DNA from: Chryseobacterium vaccae
GTDB taxonomy: Bacteria > Bacteroidota > Bacteroidia > Flavobacteriales > Weeksellaceae
Assembly (NCBI RefSeq): GCF_009602705.1
Contig: NZ_VSWH01000001.1
Coordinates: 4,513,001 to 4,577,000 of the forward strand
Direction of reading: 5' to 3'
DNA length: 64,000 nt
The stretch's first letter is position 1, and each line of letters starts with the position of its first letter. This document shows, in pieces, positions 19,642-28,495 of this stretch. The notes beneath the pieces were generated by a model. That model did not search any database, was not told the origin of the DNA, and saw only the letters and a list, made by a program, of their open reading frames with translations. A program made the translations under genes and the position numbers.

Positions 19642-21231
19642 ATGAATATCAGAATAAAATTTTTAATGCCTTCTCTGCTGGTTTCGGCAATGGCATTTTC
19701 CCAGACCTCTGTTTCCGGTTATGTATATGAGGATATCAATAAGAACCAGAAGAAAGAAGGTCGCGAAAAAGGAGTAGAAGGAGTTTCGGTATCAAACGGA
19801 GTACAGGTGGTTCTTACGGATAAAAACGGAAGATACAGCCTTCCAGTTCAGGATGGGCAGACCATTTTTGTGATTAAGCCATCCGGATATCAGACTGCAT
19901 TCAACAGTAATAATCTTCCTCAGTTTTATTATCATCATAAACCCAACGGATCACCTGCTGATTTTAAATACAAAGGATCTGCACCTACAGGTGAACTTCC
20001 CAAAGAACTGAACTTCCCGCTTTATAAACAGAATGAAAGCAAAAATTTCGATATTCTGGTTTTCGGGGATCCACAGCCTTATACAGAAAAAGAACTGGAT
20101 TATTTCAAAAGAGGAATCGTAAACGAAGTAAAAAATACGAAGAAAAATGCTGTACTGGGAATTAGTCTTGGAGATCTGGTTGGTGATAATTTAAGCCTTC
20201 AGAAACCTTATGCGGATGTGATGAAAGAAATCGGTCTTCCATGGTATAATGTTATGGGAAATCATGATATGAATTATGATGCTAAAGAAGATCATCTTTC
20301 AGACGAAACCTTTGAAGCGAATTTCGGGCCGGCCAATTATTCCTTCAACTACGGGAATGTCCATTTCATTATTCTGGATGATATTCTTTATCCGGACCCA
20401 AGAGATGGTAAAGGATATTGGGGCGGATTCCGTGAAGACCAGCTGAAATTCATCGAAAACGATCTGAAGCTGGTTGATAAAAATAAGCTGATCGTGGTTT
20501 CATTCCATATTCCGCTGGAACATCATAACGAAGATAATTTCAGAAATGCAGACCGCCAGAAACTTTTTGATTTCCTGCAGCCTTTTGAAAATGTATTGCT
20601 GTTATCAGCACATACCCACATCCAGCAGCAGATCTTCTACGGTAAAAAAGCAGGCTGGGCTGGGATAAAAGAACTTCATGAATACAACGTAGGAACCACC
20701 TGCGGAGACTGGTATTCCGGAACTCCTGATAATTCCGGGCTTCCTACTTCAACGATGAGAGACGGTACTGCTAAAGGATATTCTTTCATCAGCTTTAATG
20801 ATAATCAGTATAAGGTTAAATATAAAACTGCCGGAAAGCCTGAAGATTATCAGATTCAATTGTATGTACCTAAAGTAATTCCTTATCCTTCAAAAACATC
20901 AGCCAAAGTTTTGGCCAACTTCTTTATAGGAAGTAAAAAAGATAAGGTAGAATACAGAATAGACAACGGAAACTGGGAAGCAATGGAATATGATGAAACC
21001 GTAGACCCGAATTTTGCCCTTTCTGTTTTCAAGTGGGATAGTACACAAAATCTTTTCCCGGGTAGGAGACCTTCCAATCCGGAGATGTCAAAACATATCT
21101 GGACCATTGGTTTTCCTAAAAAATTAACGATGGGGAAACATAAAGTTGAGGTGAGAGCTTCAGATCTGTATGGGAATCAGTTTACTGCTTCCGAAGAATT
21201 TGAGGTTCAGAATCCGGTTCTTATACCATAA
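19642..21231 (+). CDS. Secreted calcineurin-like metallophosphoesterase
   Basis: A 529-residue phosphoesterase with a signal peptide (about 1-20, ending AFSQ), an N-terminal beta-sandwich resembling a SdrD-type/transthyretin-like domain (about 24-90, SGYVYEDINKNQKKEGREKG), the metal-binding calcineurin core (GDPQPY near 147, GDLVGDN near 178, GNHDMN near 211, SFHIPLEHH near 296, SAHTHIQQ near 329) and a C-terminal beta domain. The three-domain plan is the one of Bacteroidota MetallophosN/C proteins. Last gene of the susCD operon; a terminator follows at 21264. It presumably releases phosphate from the substrate handled by SusC/D. Confidence 0.93.
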   Translation: MNIRIKFLMPSLLVSAMAFSQTSVSGYVYEDINKNQKKEGREKGVEGVSVSNGVQVVLTDKNGRYSLPVQDGQTIFVIKPSGYQTAFNSNNLPQFYYHHKPNGSPADFKYKGSAPTGELPKELNFPLYKQNESKNFDILVFGDPQPYTEKELDYFKRGIVNEVKNTKKNAVLGISLGDLVGDNLSLQKPYADVMKEIGLPWYNVMGNHDMNYDAKEDHLSDETFEANFGPANYSFNYGNVHFIILDDILYPDPRDGKGYWGGFREDQLKFIENDLKLVDKNKLIVVSFHIPLEHHNEDNFRNADRQKLFDFLQPFENVLLLSAHTHIQQQIFYGKKAGWAGIKELHEYNVGTTCGDWYSGTPDNSGLPTSTMRDGTAKGYSFISFNDNQYKVKYKTAGKPEDYQIQLYVPKVIPYPSKTSAKVLANFFIGSKKDKVEYRIDNGNWEAMEYDETVDPNFALSVFKWDSTQNLFPGRRPSNPEMSKHIWTIGFPKKLTMGKHKVEVRASDLYGNQFTASEEFEVQNPVLIP

Positions 21232-21263
21232 GCTTTTCATTTATTACTATACTTTCAGATTGC

Positions 21264-21298
21264 AAAACCGGTTTTTATAAGCCGGTTTTATTTTTTTG
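21264..21298 (+). terminator. Terminator of the susCD operon
   Basis: AAAACCGG / CCGGTTTT stem with a 10-nt loop, followed by ATTTTTTT. Confidence 0.85.
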
Positions 21299-21335
21299 AG
21301 AATGTGCTTTTACAGGATATTATTGATTTTATTCT

Positions 21336-21364
21336 CGCAGATGGGGCAGATTACGCAGATTTTT
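21336..21364. repeat. Copy 2 of a dispersed intergenic repeat (inverted)
   Basis: CGCAGATGGGGCAGATTACG...; its reverse complement matches the element at 14712-14740 at about three quarters of positions. Confidence 0.5.
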
Positions 21365-21522
21365 ATGATTGCATCTTGTTGGATATTATTTCACATGCTT
21401 TTCAGAATTATAGGTGGAGAATTACCTGAGGTTTTAAAATGATAAAGCAGATATACCATACAGGCAACTATTAAAATTCTATTAAATATGTTCTCTTCAG
21501 CTTCCGTAAAAATGATCTTTCG

Positions 21523-21530
21523 TAACTTTG
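21523..21530 (+). promoter_or_regulatory. -7 box of the SDR gene
   Basis: TAACTTTG fits TAnnTTTG. It lies inside the longest open frame (which runs back to 21488) and so supports the later ATG at 21551 as the true start. No -33 TTG was found. Confidence 0.45.
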
Positions 21531-21550
21531 TTTACAGTAAAAATACCATT

Positions 21551-22264
21551 ATGAATATAAGCGGAAAAAATGCCGTAGTAACCGGCGGTGGAAGAGGACT
21601 TGGAAAAGCGGTTGCTTTAGCCCTGGCCAATGAAGGAGTAAATATTGCAGTAACCGGCAGAAACGAGGAAAACCTTAAAAATACGGTTGAAGAAATCAGA
21701 AATCTTGGCGTAAAAGCAGAATATGCTGTGTTCAGTATTGATAATGAAGCTGAAGTAAAAGCAGGAATCGAATCTCTGGCAGAAAAGTTAGGAGGAATTG
21801 ATATCCTGATCAACAATGCAGGAATCGGGGATTTCGGGACGATTGAAGAGATGTCTTCTGAAACCTGGGAACAGGTCATTAAAACCAATTTATTCGGAGT
21901 ATACTATGCTGCAAAAGCTGTCCATCCGTTCCTGAAAGAAAGAGGAGAAGGTGATATTGTAAATGTAGCTTCTACAGCCGGATTGAAAGGAGGTCCGAAT
22001 ATGTCAGCCTATGCCGCTTCAAAAGCAGCCGTGGTTTCCTTGTCACAATCGATGATGGCAGAATGGAGAAAACAGAATATCCGTGTAATTACATTAACAC
22101 CAAGTACCATTGCTTCTGATATGAGTATCCAGGGCGGACTTACAGACGGAAATCCTGATAAAGTACTTCAGCCGGAAGACTTCGCAGAATGGGTAAGAGA
22201 TATTCTGAAAATGAACAGAAGAGCATTAATTGCAAACGGATCTATCTTCTCTACCAATCCATAG
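21551..22264 (+). CDS. SDR-family oxidoreductase (FabG-like)
   Basis: A 237-residue classical short-chain dehydrogenase. Visible: the glycine-rich cofactor loop TGGGRGLG (about 10-17), NNAG (about 87-90), the catalytic Ser near STAG and the YAASK catalytic Tyr-Lys pair (about 152-156). The absence of an acidic residue after the second strand and an Arg in NRE-like GRNEENL suggest NADP use. The nearest annotation is 3-oxoacyl-ACP reductase-like, but substrate is not shown. Start chosen at the ATG that directly follows the -7 box; an upstream ATG at 21488 would place the promoter inside the gene. Monocistronic, ending in a strong hairpin. Confidence 0.9.
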   Translation: MNISGKNAVVTGGGRGLGKAVALALANEGVNIAVTGRNEENLKNTVEEIRNLGVKAEYAVFSIDNEAEVKAGIESLAEKLGGIDILINNAGIGDFGTIEEMSSETWEQVIKTNLFGVYYAAKAVHPFLKERGEGDIVNVASTAGLKGGPNMSAYAASKAAVVSLSQSMMAEWRKQNIRVITLTPSTIASDMSIQGGLTDGNPDKVLQPEDFAEWVRDILKMNRRALIANGSIFSTNP

Positions 22265-22284
22265 TTTTAATGATTTAACGTATA

Positions 22285-22306
22285 AAAGCGGGCTTTAGCC
22301 CGCTTT
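22285..22306 (+). terminator. Strong hairpin terminator (GCGGGCTTTAGCCCGC)
   Basis: Perfect 10-bp stem AAAGCGGGCT / AGCCCGCTTT with a 2-nt loop, followed by a T-rich tail. Its core GGGCT-TT-AGCCC matches the palindrome at 4097-4108, so it also belongs to a dispersed family. Confidence 0.85.
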
Positions 22307-22438
22307 ATTTGTTTCCTGCTGATCATAATTCACCTGATATTACATCAATATTCAACATTTAATATTCCATAAAATATAAAATCCTCCGGCTTTAGCCAAA
22401 ACTTATCCATTCCATTTTTTTAACCGTAATAACATTAG

Positions 22439-22446
22439 TATTTTTG
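22439..22446 (+). promoter_or_regulatory. -7 box of prmA
   Basis: TATTTTTG fits TAnnTTTG and lies 15 nt before the ATG at 22462; the in-frame TTG at 22444 is part of the box and not a start. Confidence 0.45.
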
Positions 22447-22461
22447 CAGCAAATTATTCAC

Positions 22462-23289
22462 ATGCAAAATTATTTAGAATTCAATTTCAAGATCGTTCCA
22501 CTGCAACCGTGGAATGAGATATTAATGGCAGAGCTTATAGAAATAGGTTTTGACAGTTTTACCGAAGAGATTGACGGAATTTTAGGATATATTCAGACGG
22601 AACTGTTCAATGAAGAAGAGTTGAAAGCCCTTCCGATCTTTGAAAACGAAAATGTGCAGATCAGCTATTCTTTTGAAGAAATGCCGAACATTAACTGGAA
22701 TGAAGAATGGGAAAAGAACTTCTCACCGATCAATATTGATGATAAGGTCCTGATCAGAGCCGAGTTTCATGAATCGGTTCCTGGAATGCATGAAATTATT
22801 ATCCAGCCTAAAATGTCCTTCGGAACAGGGCATCACCCTACAACCCACCTGATGATCCAGCAGATGATGGGTATTGATTTCAACGGGAAAAAAGTTCTGG
22901 ATATGGGGTGCGGAACTTCGGTACTTGCTATTTACGCTAAACAGCAGGGAGCCGGAGAAACCAAAGCCATTGATATTGACGAATGGTCGGTAGAGAATTC
23001 AAAAGAAAATGCGGTAAGAAATGGGGTTGAACTGGATATTGAACAGGGAACTGCTGAAAATCTAGGAAAAGAAAATTATGATATTATTTTAGCTAATATC
23101 AACAGAAATATTCTGATCTCTGATATTCCTACTTATGTTTCTGTCCTGAATAAAGGAGGAAAGCTTCTTCTTTCCGGGTTATGTTTCTTTGATGTAGCTG
23201 ATATTCTTGAAGTATGTAAAGAAAATGGCCTGGAACTTAAAAAACAGCTTCAGCGTGAAGAGTGGGTAAGCTTGCTTTTAGAAAAATAA
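22462..23289 (+). CDS. prmA: Ribosomal protein L11 methyltransferase (PrmA)
   Basis: SAM-dependent enzyme that methylates ribosomal protein L11. The 275-residue protein has the N-terminal L11-binding part (about 1-95, with NINWNEEWEKNF) and the methyltransferase domain with SFGTGHHPTTHLM (about 115-127), the SAM-binding VLDMGCGTSVLAI and the LANINRNIL motif that replaces the NPPY box in PrmA. Start chosen at the first ATG after the promoter box. It is followed 11 nt later by a small exported protein gene, probably on the same transcript. Confidence 0.95.
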   Translation: MQNYLEFNFKIVPLQPWNEILMAELIEIGFDSFTEEIDGILGYIQTELFNEEELKALPIFENENVQISYSFEEMPNINWNEEWEKNFSPINIDDKVLIRAEFHESVPGMHEIIIQPKMSFGTGHHPTTHLMIQQMMGIDFNGKKVLDMGCGTSVLAIYAKQQGAGETKAIDIDEWSVENSKENAVRNGVELDIEQGTAENLGKENYDIILANINRNILISDIPTYVSVLNKGGKLLLSGLCFFDVADILEVCKENGLELKKQLQREEWVSLLLEK

Positions 23290-23300
23290 TAATAACAGAA

Positions 23301-24146
23301 ATGAATATGAGATTTTTAATGACGGGGGTATTGATGCTGATTTTTCATTGCTTTTCAGCACAAGTAAGTGAAGAAATATATCCTGATACTATTTTTGATT
23401 TTACAGAAAATAAAACCCAGAAAATTTTTACTGACTGGACGAGGGTACGAAAAGATCCTGATGTAAAATCCCAGATATTGGATTCGCTGCCAACCAACCA
23501 GCAGGTAATGATCCTGAAAAAGGAAGATGCTGTTCTGAAGCTCGGAGAAAGAGCCGCTAACTGGTATAAAGTATCCTATCAAAAGGGAGATTTTGTGTCT
23601 GAAGGATATGTCTGGGGAGCTAATCTTTGTGTGGGATACCGTAACAAAAACGGGTATGATTTCCTTTTCGGACTGTCAAAAACCATCGATAGAAAAAATG
23701 AGTATAATCTGGTTGAAAAACAAAATATCGCCGGAATCAAGGTGATAGAAGGTAATACTCTGATTCAGGAAGTATATTTTGATGCCGGAAGGGGAGAAGA
23801 GCTGAGGTCTGCCACATTCAATATAGAAAGCGATCATAAACTGCAGAATGTGGAATTTACTTTAAAGGCTTCCACTTCAGGAGATGCATGTAGTATTGCC
23901 AGCTATGACCAATATATACTTTTCAAAGATAAAAAGCTGATCACCCTTCCTCGTCTGGCGAGTGTAAGTGATGCCGGAGTGTTTTATCATTCAGAAGAAT
24001 TTATATTTCCGAATGATAAAGGGGGTATTCCTAATGCCTTCATCCTGAAAACAAGAGATATGGAACTGGACGACAAAGACCGGGAAAGGAAAACACAGTC
24101 TTCTAAAACCTATCTTTGGAATGGAAGTTCCTATAAGCTGAAATAA
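23301..24146 (+). CDS. Exported SH3-like protein of unknown function
   Basis: A 281-residue protein with a signal peptide (MNMRFLMTGVLMLIFHCFSAQ) followed by a bacterial SH3-like segment (about 30-100: RVRKDPDVKSQILDSLPTNQ ... NWYKVSYQKGDFVSEGYVWG), a fold often used for binding cell-wall or peptide ligands. The remainder (100-281) is strand-rich without a recognised domain. The frame runs back into prmA, but ATG 23301 gives the proper signal peptide and removes the overlap. A terminator hairpin follows at 24166. Location periplasmic or surface; function unknown. Confidence 0.8.
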   Translation: MNMRFLMTGVLMLIFHCFSAQVSEEIYPDTIFDFTENKTQKIFTDWTRVRKDPDVKSQILDSLPTNQQVMILKKEDAVLKLGERAANWYKVSYQKGDFVSEGYVWGANLCVGYRNKNGYDFLFGLSKTIDRKNEYNLVEKQNIAGIKVIEGNTLIQEVYFDAGRGEELRSATFNIESDHKLQNVEFTLKASTSGDACSIASYDQYILFKDKKLITLPRLASVSDAGVFYHSEEFIFPNDKGGIPNAFILKTRDMELDDKDRERKTQSSKTYLWNGSSYKLK

Positions 24147-24163
24147 TTCAGAATAAGAAAAAG

Positions 24164-24824
24164 TTAAACCGTTGTATTGGATGCAGCGGTTTTTGTTTTT
24201 ATGGCGGTCAGAATGGTATGGGTTTCAACATCGTTTTCTCTTCTTTTATATTCCACTCTGGATATTCTGATCTGTTCAAAATTATTTTTTAAAAGGTGCT
24301 CTTTCAATTCGTCCAGTCTGTGAAAATAAAAATAAGCCCGGTCTCCGCTGCTGCTTACCTGAAATCCCGACTTATCCGGATCGCCTTCAACGAAACTTAT
24401 ATATAACAGTCCGTTTTTGATTTAATAAATGATAACAATCCGAAATGAATTTTTCACTTTCTGTTTGTGATAAATAGGGTAAACAAAAACCGCAGATAAT
24501 GCCGTCATATTTTGTTTGGATCTGATCAATCTGCCGGCTGTCCATTACGGCAAAACTTGCTGTAGGATTATTCTTTTTGGCGAGTTCTATCATATTGGGG
24601 GCAATGTCAATTCCGAATATTGTAAAATCCGGTCGTGCAGTTAAAAGATATTGGGTAATATTTCCGGGCCCGCAGCCAATTTCCAGAAGTTTTGCATTCT
24701 TCTGAGCGATTGAGCGGCAGATAAAATCATAGGTGTTATTATACAGATCCAGATCCATAAATTTTTCCTGATATAATAAAGCAACTTTATTCCAGGTTTT
24801 AAATGTTTCTGTATATCTGTCCAT
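24164..24824 (-). pseudogene. Class I SAM methyltransferase broken by one frameshift
   Basis: From ATG 24824 the frame reads a Rossmann methyltransferase with the SAM motif LLEIGCGPGNITQYLL and FGIDIAPNMIELAKKN, then stops early at 24387. One base further on the reading continues KNGLLYISFVEGDPDKSGF through YFYFHRLDELKEHLLKNNF to a stop at 24164, which is the expected C-terminal part of the same family (total about 220 residues). The break is next to a run of A at about 24413-24420, where one base appears to be missing. It may be a true pseudogene or a consensus error; the N-terminal domain by itself would lack part of the fold. Confidence 0.75.
24166..24200 (+). terminator. Terminator of the prmA transcript
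   Basis: AAACCGTTG / CAGCGGTTT stem (one G-T pair) with a 9-nt loop followed by TTTTTGTTTTT. It overlaps the end of the convergent methyltransferase gene. Confidence 0.7.
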
Positions 24825-24876
24825 TGTTTTGACGGTTTTCAAAATGAAACTGATTAAAAAGCGAGCTTATTTCGAT

Positions 24877-25701
24877 TTAAGGATTAGCTTTTACTGCATT
24901 GTACATCATTGAGTCTTTCTGTTGACTGGTATAATTGTATTTGTAATTATAAAATGAAGATTCCCAGTCTCCGTAACCAATGTTCGGAATAATGATGAAT
25001 TTTTTTCCAAACTCTTTCGCTGAACTTTTGACAGCCGCAGACCGTTCTGTTTCTGATTTTTTATCAAATATACCTGCGAAATCCGAAAGATTATCTCCTA
25101 ACAGTAAAACGATATTATAGTTTTTAGCAATATCCTTTCTGCGGGTTTCTTTGCTGCTTTCCGCTGATCTGAGGATAAGGTTGGTATCACTTTGAAGAGG
25201 GAAATTATATTTTTTTAAATTTTTCAGCGTTCCTGCACGTTCCTTCTCCATACGGTTGGTTACATAAAAAACCTGAACACCTTTATTGGCTGCGTACTGG
25301 TAAAATTCCTGTGAGCCGGTAAGTGGTTTTGCAATGCCTTTAGCGGTCCATTCCTCCCATGTAGCCTGATCATAGTCTTTTCCCATTTTTGCACGCTCCA
25401 CAGCGTAATAGGAATTATCCAGAAAGGTTTCATCAATATCTGAAACGATAGCTAAAGGTTTATCTGATTTCTGTGCTAAAGCCTCATCCAAACGGAGCTT
25501 TGCAATATTGTAGGCCTGAAGGCACAGGGCCTCATATTCTGCTGCTCTTTGCTGGTAAAATGCAGCATATATTTTTCCTTCACGTCCAAGATTTTGATAA
25601 GGTGTGTCCTGAACGGAAGCTTTTGAATCCGGTGCTGCTGTTTTGCATGATAAGACCAAAGCAAAGAAACAGCTTGTGATAATGAAGTTAAAATTTTTCA
25701 T
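24877..25701 (-). CDS. Class C acid phosphatase, lipoprotein e(P4) family
   Basis: A 274-residue HAD-type phosphatase anchored as a lipoprotein: lipobox ALVLSC with Cys19. The catalytic DIDET motif places the nucleophile Asp88 and general acid Asp90; VTNRMEKERAGTLKNL supplies the motif II Thr and LLLGDNLSDF the metal-binding aspartates. Members dephosphorylate 5'-nucleotides and other monoesters at the cell surface, which fits with the secreted phosphodiesterases at 13.9 and 19.6 kb. A consensus promoter lies just upstream (25722-25752). Transcribed alone or with the methyltransferase gene 52 nt downstream. Confidence 0.93.
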   Translation of the reverse strand: MKNFNFIITSCFFALVLSCKTAAPDSKASVQDTPYQNLGREGKIYAAFYQQRAAEYEALCLQAYNIAKLRLDEALAQKSDKPLAIVSDIDETFLDNSYYAVERAKMGKDYDQATWEEWTAKGIAKPLTGSQEFYQYAANKGVQVFYVTNRMEKERAGTLKNLKKYNFPLQSDTNLILRSAESSKETRRKDIAKNYNIVLLLGDNLSDFAGIFDKKSETERSAAVKSSAKEFGKKFIIIPNIGYGDWESSFYNYKYNYTSQQKDSMMYNAVKANP

Positions 25702-25721
25702 TGAATTTAAAATAGAGAATA

Positions 25722-25752
25722 CAAAATTATAACAATTTGGCTTTTATTACAA
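25722..25752 (-). promoter_or_regulatory. Consensus Bacteroidota promoter of the acid phosphatase
   Basis: On the minus strand TTG (25750-25752) is followed 20 nt later by TAATTTTG (25722-25729). This is the best -33/-7 pair in the window and predicts a short leader of about 14 nt. Confidence 0.65.
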
Positions 25753-25804
25753 CTCTGTGGTGAACCGCTGTAAAAGGGCATCTGTCTTTAAGTAATGCGC
25801 TGGT

Positions 25805-25918
<114 letters not shown>

Positions 25919-25925
25919 CTAAACA

Positions 25926-25957
25926 AAAAACCTCACAATAAGAATTGTGAGGTTTTT
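25926..25957 (-). terminator. Terminator of the tRNA transcript
   Basis: Perfect 14-bp inverted repeat AAAAACCTCACAAT / ATTGTGAGGTTTTT with a 4-nt loop, directly after the tRNA-Arg gene. Confidence 0.88.
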
Positions 25958-25958
25958 G

Positions 25959-26032
25959 TGAGCGCGAAAGGATTCGAACCTTTGACCGTCTGCTTAGAAG
26001 GCAGATGCTCTATCCAGCTGAGCTACGCACCC
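25959..26032 (-). tRNA. tRNA-Arg (anticodon TCT)
   Basis: On the minus strand GGGTGCG ... CGCGCTC forms the acceptor stem (two wobble pairs), GCTCAGCTGGATAGAGC the D arm, TCTGC-CTTCTAA-GCAGA the anticodon arm with TCT, and AAAGGTTCGAATCCTTT the T arm. The discriminator is A and CCA is not encoded. Reads AGA codons. Confidence 0.95.
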
Positions 26033-26049
26033 TTGTTTTTGAAAATAAG

Positions 26050-26124
26050 TCGGGGCGGCAGGATTCGAACCTGCGACCTCCTGGTCCCAAACCAGGCGCG
26101 ATGACCGGACTACGCTACGCCCCG
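26050..26124 (-). tRNA. tRNA-Pro (anticodon TGG)
   Basis: On the minus strand CGGGGCG pairs with CGCCCCG as the acceptor stem; CCTGG-TTTGGGA-CCAGG is the anticodon arm with TGG; GCAGGTTCGAATCCTGC is the T arm. CCA is not encoded. It is 17 nt upstream of tRNA-Arg on the same transcript. Confidence 0.95.
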
Positions 26125-26168
26125 ATTGGCAGTCATCTTAAACAAATTTTACTTCGTTTTTGCGAGTG

Positions 26169-26203
26169 CAAAGATAGAAACTTTTTTTGAATAATAAAAA
26201 CAA
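26169..26203 (-). promoter_or_regulatory. Promoter of the tRNA pair
   Basis: TATCTTTG on the minus strand (26169-26176) fits the -7 consensus, with a TTG at 26201-26203 at a slightly long spacing of 24 nt. It lies about 45 nt before tRNA-Pro. Confidence 0.5.
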
Positions 26204-26392
26204 TTTGTAAAAAAAGATTTTTAGCCGCCAAAACTGGGAAATACTATTTCACTGTTTTTCTGTACGTTGAAAATTACAGGGAAATAAATATTTTTCTTTT
26301 TTGAAATTTATTACACTGACTTACAGTTTAGTAAGGCTTAACTATTGTTATTTCTAATTTTTAACGGAAATAAGGTTGAATTACTGCTAAAA

Positions 26393-26421
26393 AAAGCCCC
26401 TAGAAAAAATCTAAGGGCTTT
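26393..26421 (-). terminator. Terminator of the M43 protease gene
   Basis: AAAGCCCCTAGA / TCTAAGGGCTTT stem with one mismatch and a 5-nt loop; T-rich on the minus strand side. Confidence 0.75.
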
Positions 26422-26443
26422 GATCACAATATTGGAAAATAAT

Positions 26444-28471
26444 TTATTTTTTGATGAATTTTATATTTTCCTGTTGTTTTTCATTTTTAAAGGTAATGAA
26501 GTAAACTCCTTTTGTCAGCTCAGATACATGAATTTTCTGATCTTCAATAACTCCGGTTTTGATAATCTGACCTACTGTGTTATGAATTTCATATTTCGTT
26601 TTATCTGAAACATTAGTTACATTCAGAATGTCACCTACAGGGTTCGGATAGATCCCTACAGTATTTTTTGCTTTTGTAACTTCATTGGTAGCTAACGCTC
26701 CAGTTACTTTAAATTGCTTACTCTGGCTGCTTACGAATTGATTATTTCCAGAAGAAATAATGTTTCCGGTTGAGTTTTTAATTCTATAAAATCCTCCATA
26801 TGTAGTGATTCCGTCATTTTCACTGTCATTGATCGTGAAAGTATAGCAATCATTAGGAAGATTCCAGTTTACCGAGATAAGATCCGGAAGAGGGTCATTT
26901 TCTGGATCAACAACATCCGGGTACGGGCCTCCACTATATAAAGTAGTTCCAGTGCTGTTTTGTAATGTCCATGTAGTTTCTGAACCAAAATAGTCTAATT
27001 GTAATTCTAAAGTGAAATTTGGACTTGATACTGGTGCAGAATTACCTAAGGCAACGGATGCAAAATTATTCGTTGACCTTTGATCGGTAGTACCATTCAC
27101 AGATGAAATTTTTGCAGAAATACTTCCTGCTCCGGCTCCTGTAGGAATATCAATAATTGCATATTTATCCTGGGCCAAATTTCCGCTCCAGTTTGTACTT
27201 TGCTGTGCTCCTCCATTTACCGAATAAATTATAACGGCAGAAGTAAGCGGGCTTGTCCCTCTGTTATATAATGAGAATTTTGCAGTAATAGCTGTTGGAG
27301 AATCACTACATGCAGTTTCGCTGCAGTTTCTTTCTCCTTTTAATTCGGCATCATTGGCAAACAATGGAATAGGAAGATCGGCTGTTGAAGCTTTTAGCTC
27401 TACTCTTCTTGGTGAATTGTTCATTACAGCAATCATTCTGTCTTTCTGGTTGGTTGTGAAAATGTTCATACATGAATCGTTTGTATAATCCATATAATTC
27501 TCAAACATTTCATCACTTGTACCGCAGTTATTTGATTTTGGATGGGGAGGGCATCCACCATTGGAACCTTCATGAGTAGGAGTGTCAGAACAGTAATCTG
27601 TTCCACAAGTGTCATCTCCCCATATATGTCTTAACCCTAGAAAGTGGCCAACCTCATGGGTCATGGTTCTTCCCCTGTTATAAGGAGCATTAAGAAGGAA
27701 TGTTCCGTCATTGTAAGCAATACTTCCGAAAGTCGAATAATTGGCTACAACTCCGTCAGTGTCAGCATATCCTCCGCTAGGTGCCATTCCTGGTAAATTG
27801 GAATTGGAAGGAAACTGAGCATAACCAAGAAGTTGGTTGTTTGAAAACCTTACACTCCACATATTCATATATTTTGTAGGATCCCATATGGTAAGAGGCT
27901 TTACATAGCTGTTAATAAGGTTAGTAGGCCAGGATGTCTGGCAAAGATTAACACGATCAATCCCGTTAGTAGGGTTTCCGTTTGGATCAACTTTTGCCAG
28001 GGCAAATTGTATCATCGTATCTGCGCCAACAGGATTGGTGTTGAATCCCGGGGTTCCGCTCAACTTTCTGTAATCATTGTTCATTACAGTAATCTGGGAC
28101 TGAACCTGAGCGTCTGTAATATTAGGAGCAGTACCTAATGCCTGGCCGCTGTGAATAACATGCACTACAACCGGAATCGTAATGATACCTCCGTTTTGAG
28201 ATTTGTTGACCTGCGCATTGGCAATTAAAGGACCAATCCAGTCTTCAAATTCTTTTTCTGTCATTCTGCCTGGATTCTGTTTTTGTAGCATTGTTTCGTA
28301 TTCAGAAGATGCACATCTTATAAATCCTTCGGTTTTTCTTAGCTCCTCCAATGTATAGGCCTTTCCAAAAACGATTTGATCGTCCTGGAGTTTCTTTTTT
28401 TGACCAAAAAACCAGCAGGTAAACATTAAAAAGAGTGGAAATGATAGTTTAAAAATAGTTTTACTATTCAT
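26444..28471 (-). CDS. Secreted M43 (pappalysin-type) zinc metalloprotease with T9SS domain
   Basis: A 675-residue extracellular protease. After a signal segment (about 1-24) and a short pro-region comes the metzincin catalytic domain with HEVGHFLGLRH: His272, Glu273, His276 and His282; the methionine turn region follows (NYMDYTNDSCMNIF) and Cys pairs typical of cytophagalysin/M43 enzymes are present (CGTDYCSD). Residues about 370-580 are a beta-rich region, and the last 70 (YPNPVGDILNV ... KFIKK) are a type IX secretion sorting domain that is removed at the outer membrane. Monocistronic, with its own terminator. Confidence 0.94.
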   Translation of the reverse strand: MNSKTIFKLSFPLFLMFTCWFFGQKKKLQDDQIVFGKAYTLEELRKTEGFIRCASSEYETMLQKQNPGRMTEKEFEDWIGPLIANAQVNKSQNGGIITIPVVVHVIHSGQALGTAPNITDAQVQSQITVMNNDYRKLSGTPGFNTNPVGADTMIQFALAKVDPNGNPTNGIDRVNLCQTSWPTNLINSYVKPLTIWDPTKYMNMWSVRFSNNQLLGYAQFPSNSNLPGMAPSGGYADTDGVVANYSTFGSIAYNDGTFLLNAPYNRGRTMTHEVGHFLGLRHIWGDDTCGTDYCSDTPTHEGSNGGCPPHPKSNNCGTSDEMFENYMDYTNDSCMNIFTTNQKDRMIAVMNNSPRRVELKASTADLPIPLFANDAELKGERNCSETACSDSPTAITAKFSLYNRGTSPLTSAVIIYSVNGGAQQSTNWSGNLAQDKYAIIDIPTGAGAGSISAKISSVNGTTDQRSTNNFASVALGNSAPVSSPNFTLELQLDYFGSETTWTLQNSTGTTLYSGGPYPDVVDPENDPLPDLISVNWNLPNDCYTFTINDSENDGITTYGGFYRIKNSTGNIISSGNNQFVSSQSKQFKVTGALATNEVTKAKNTVGIYPNPVGDILNVTNVSDKTKYEIHNTVGQIIKTGVIEDQKIHVSELTKGVYFITFKNEKQQENIKFIKK

Positions 28472-28495
28472 TTAGATTTTTTTTAATTAATTTTG

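Larger units (their letters stand above)
21232..21550. other. Intergenic region with terminator, repeat and promoter
   Basis: No gene in these 319 bases. They hold the operon terminator (21264), the second copy of the dispersed repeat (21336-21364), and a -7 box (21523-21530). Confidence 0.6.

Noticed and set aside
21488..21550. Upstream extension of the SDR gene to an earlier ATG.
   Set aside because: It would place the TAACTTTG promoter box inside the gene and adds 21 residues that no SDR has before its first strand.
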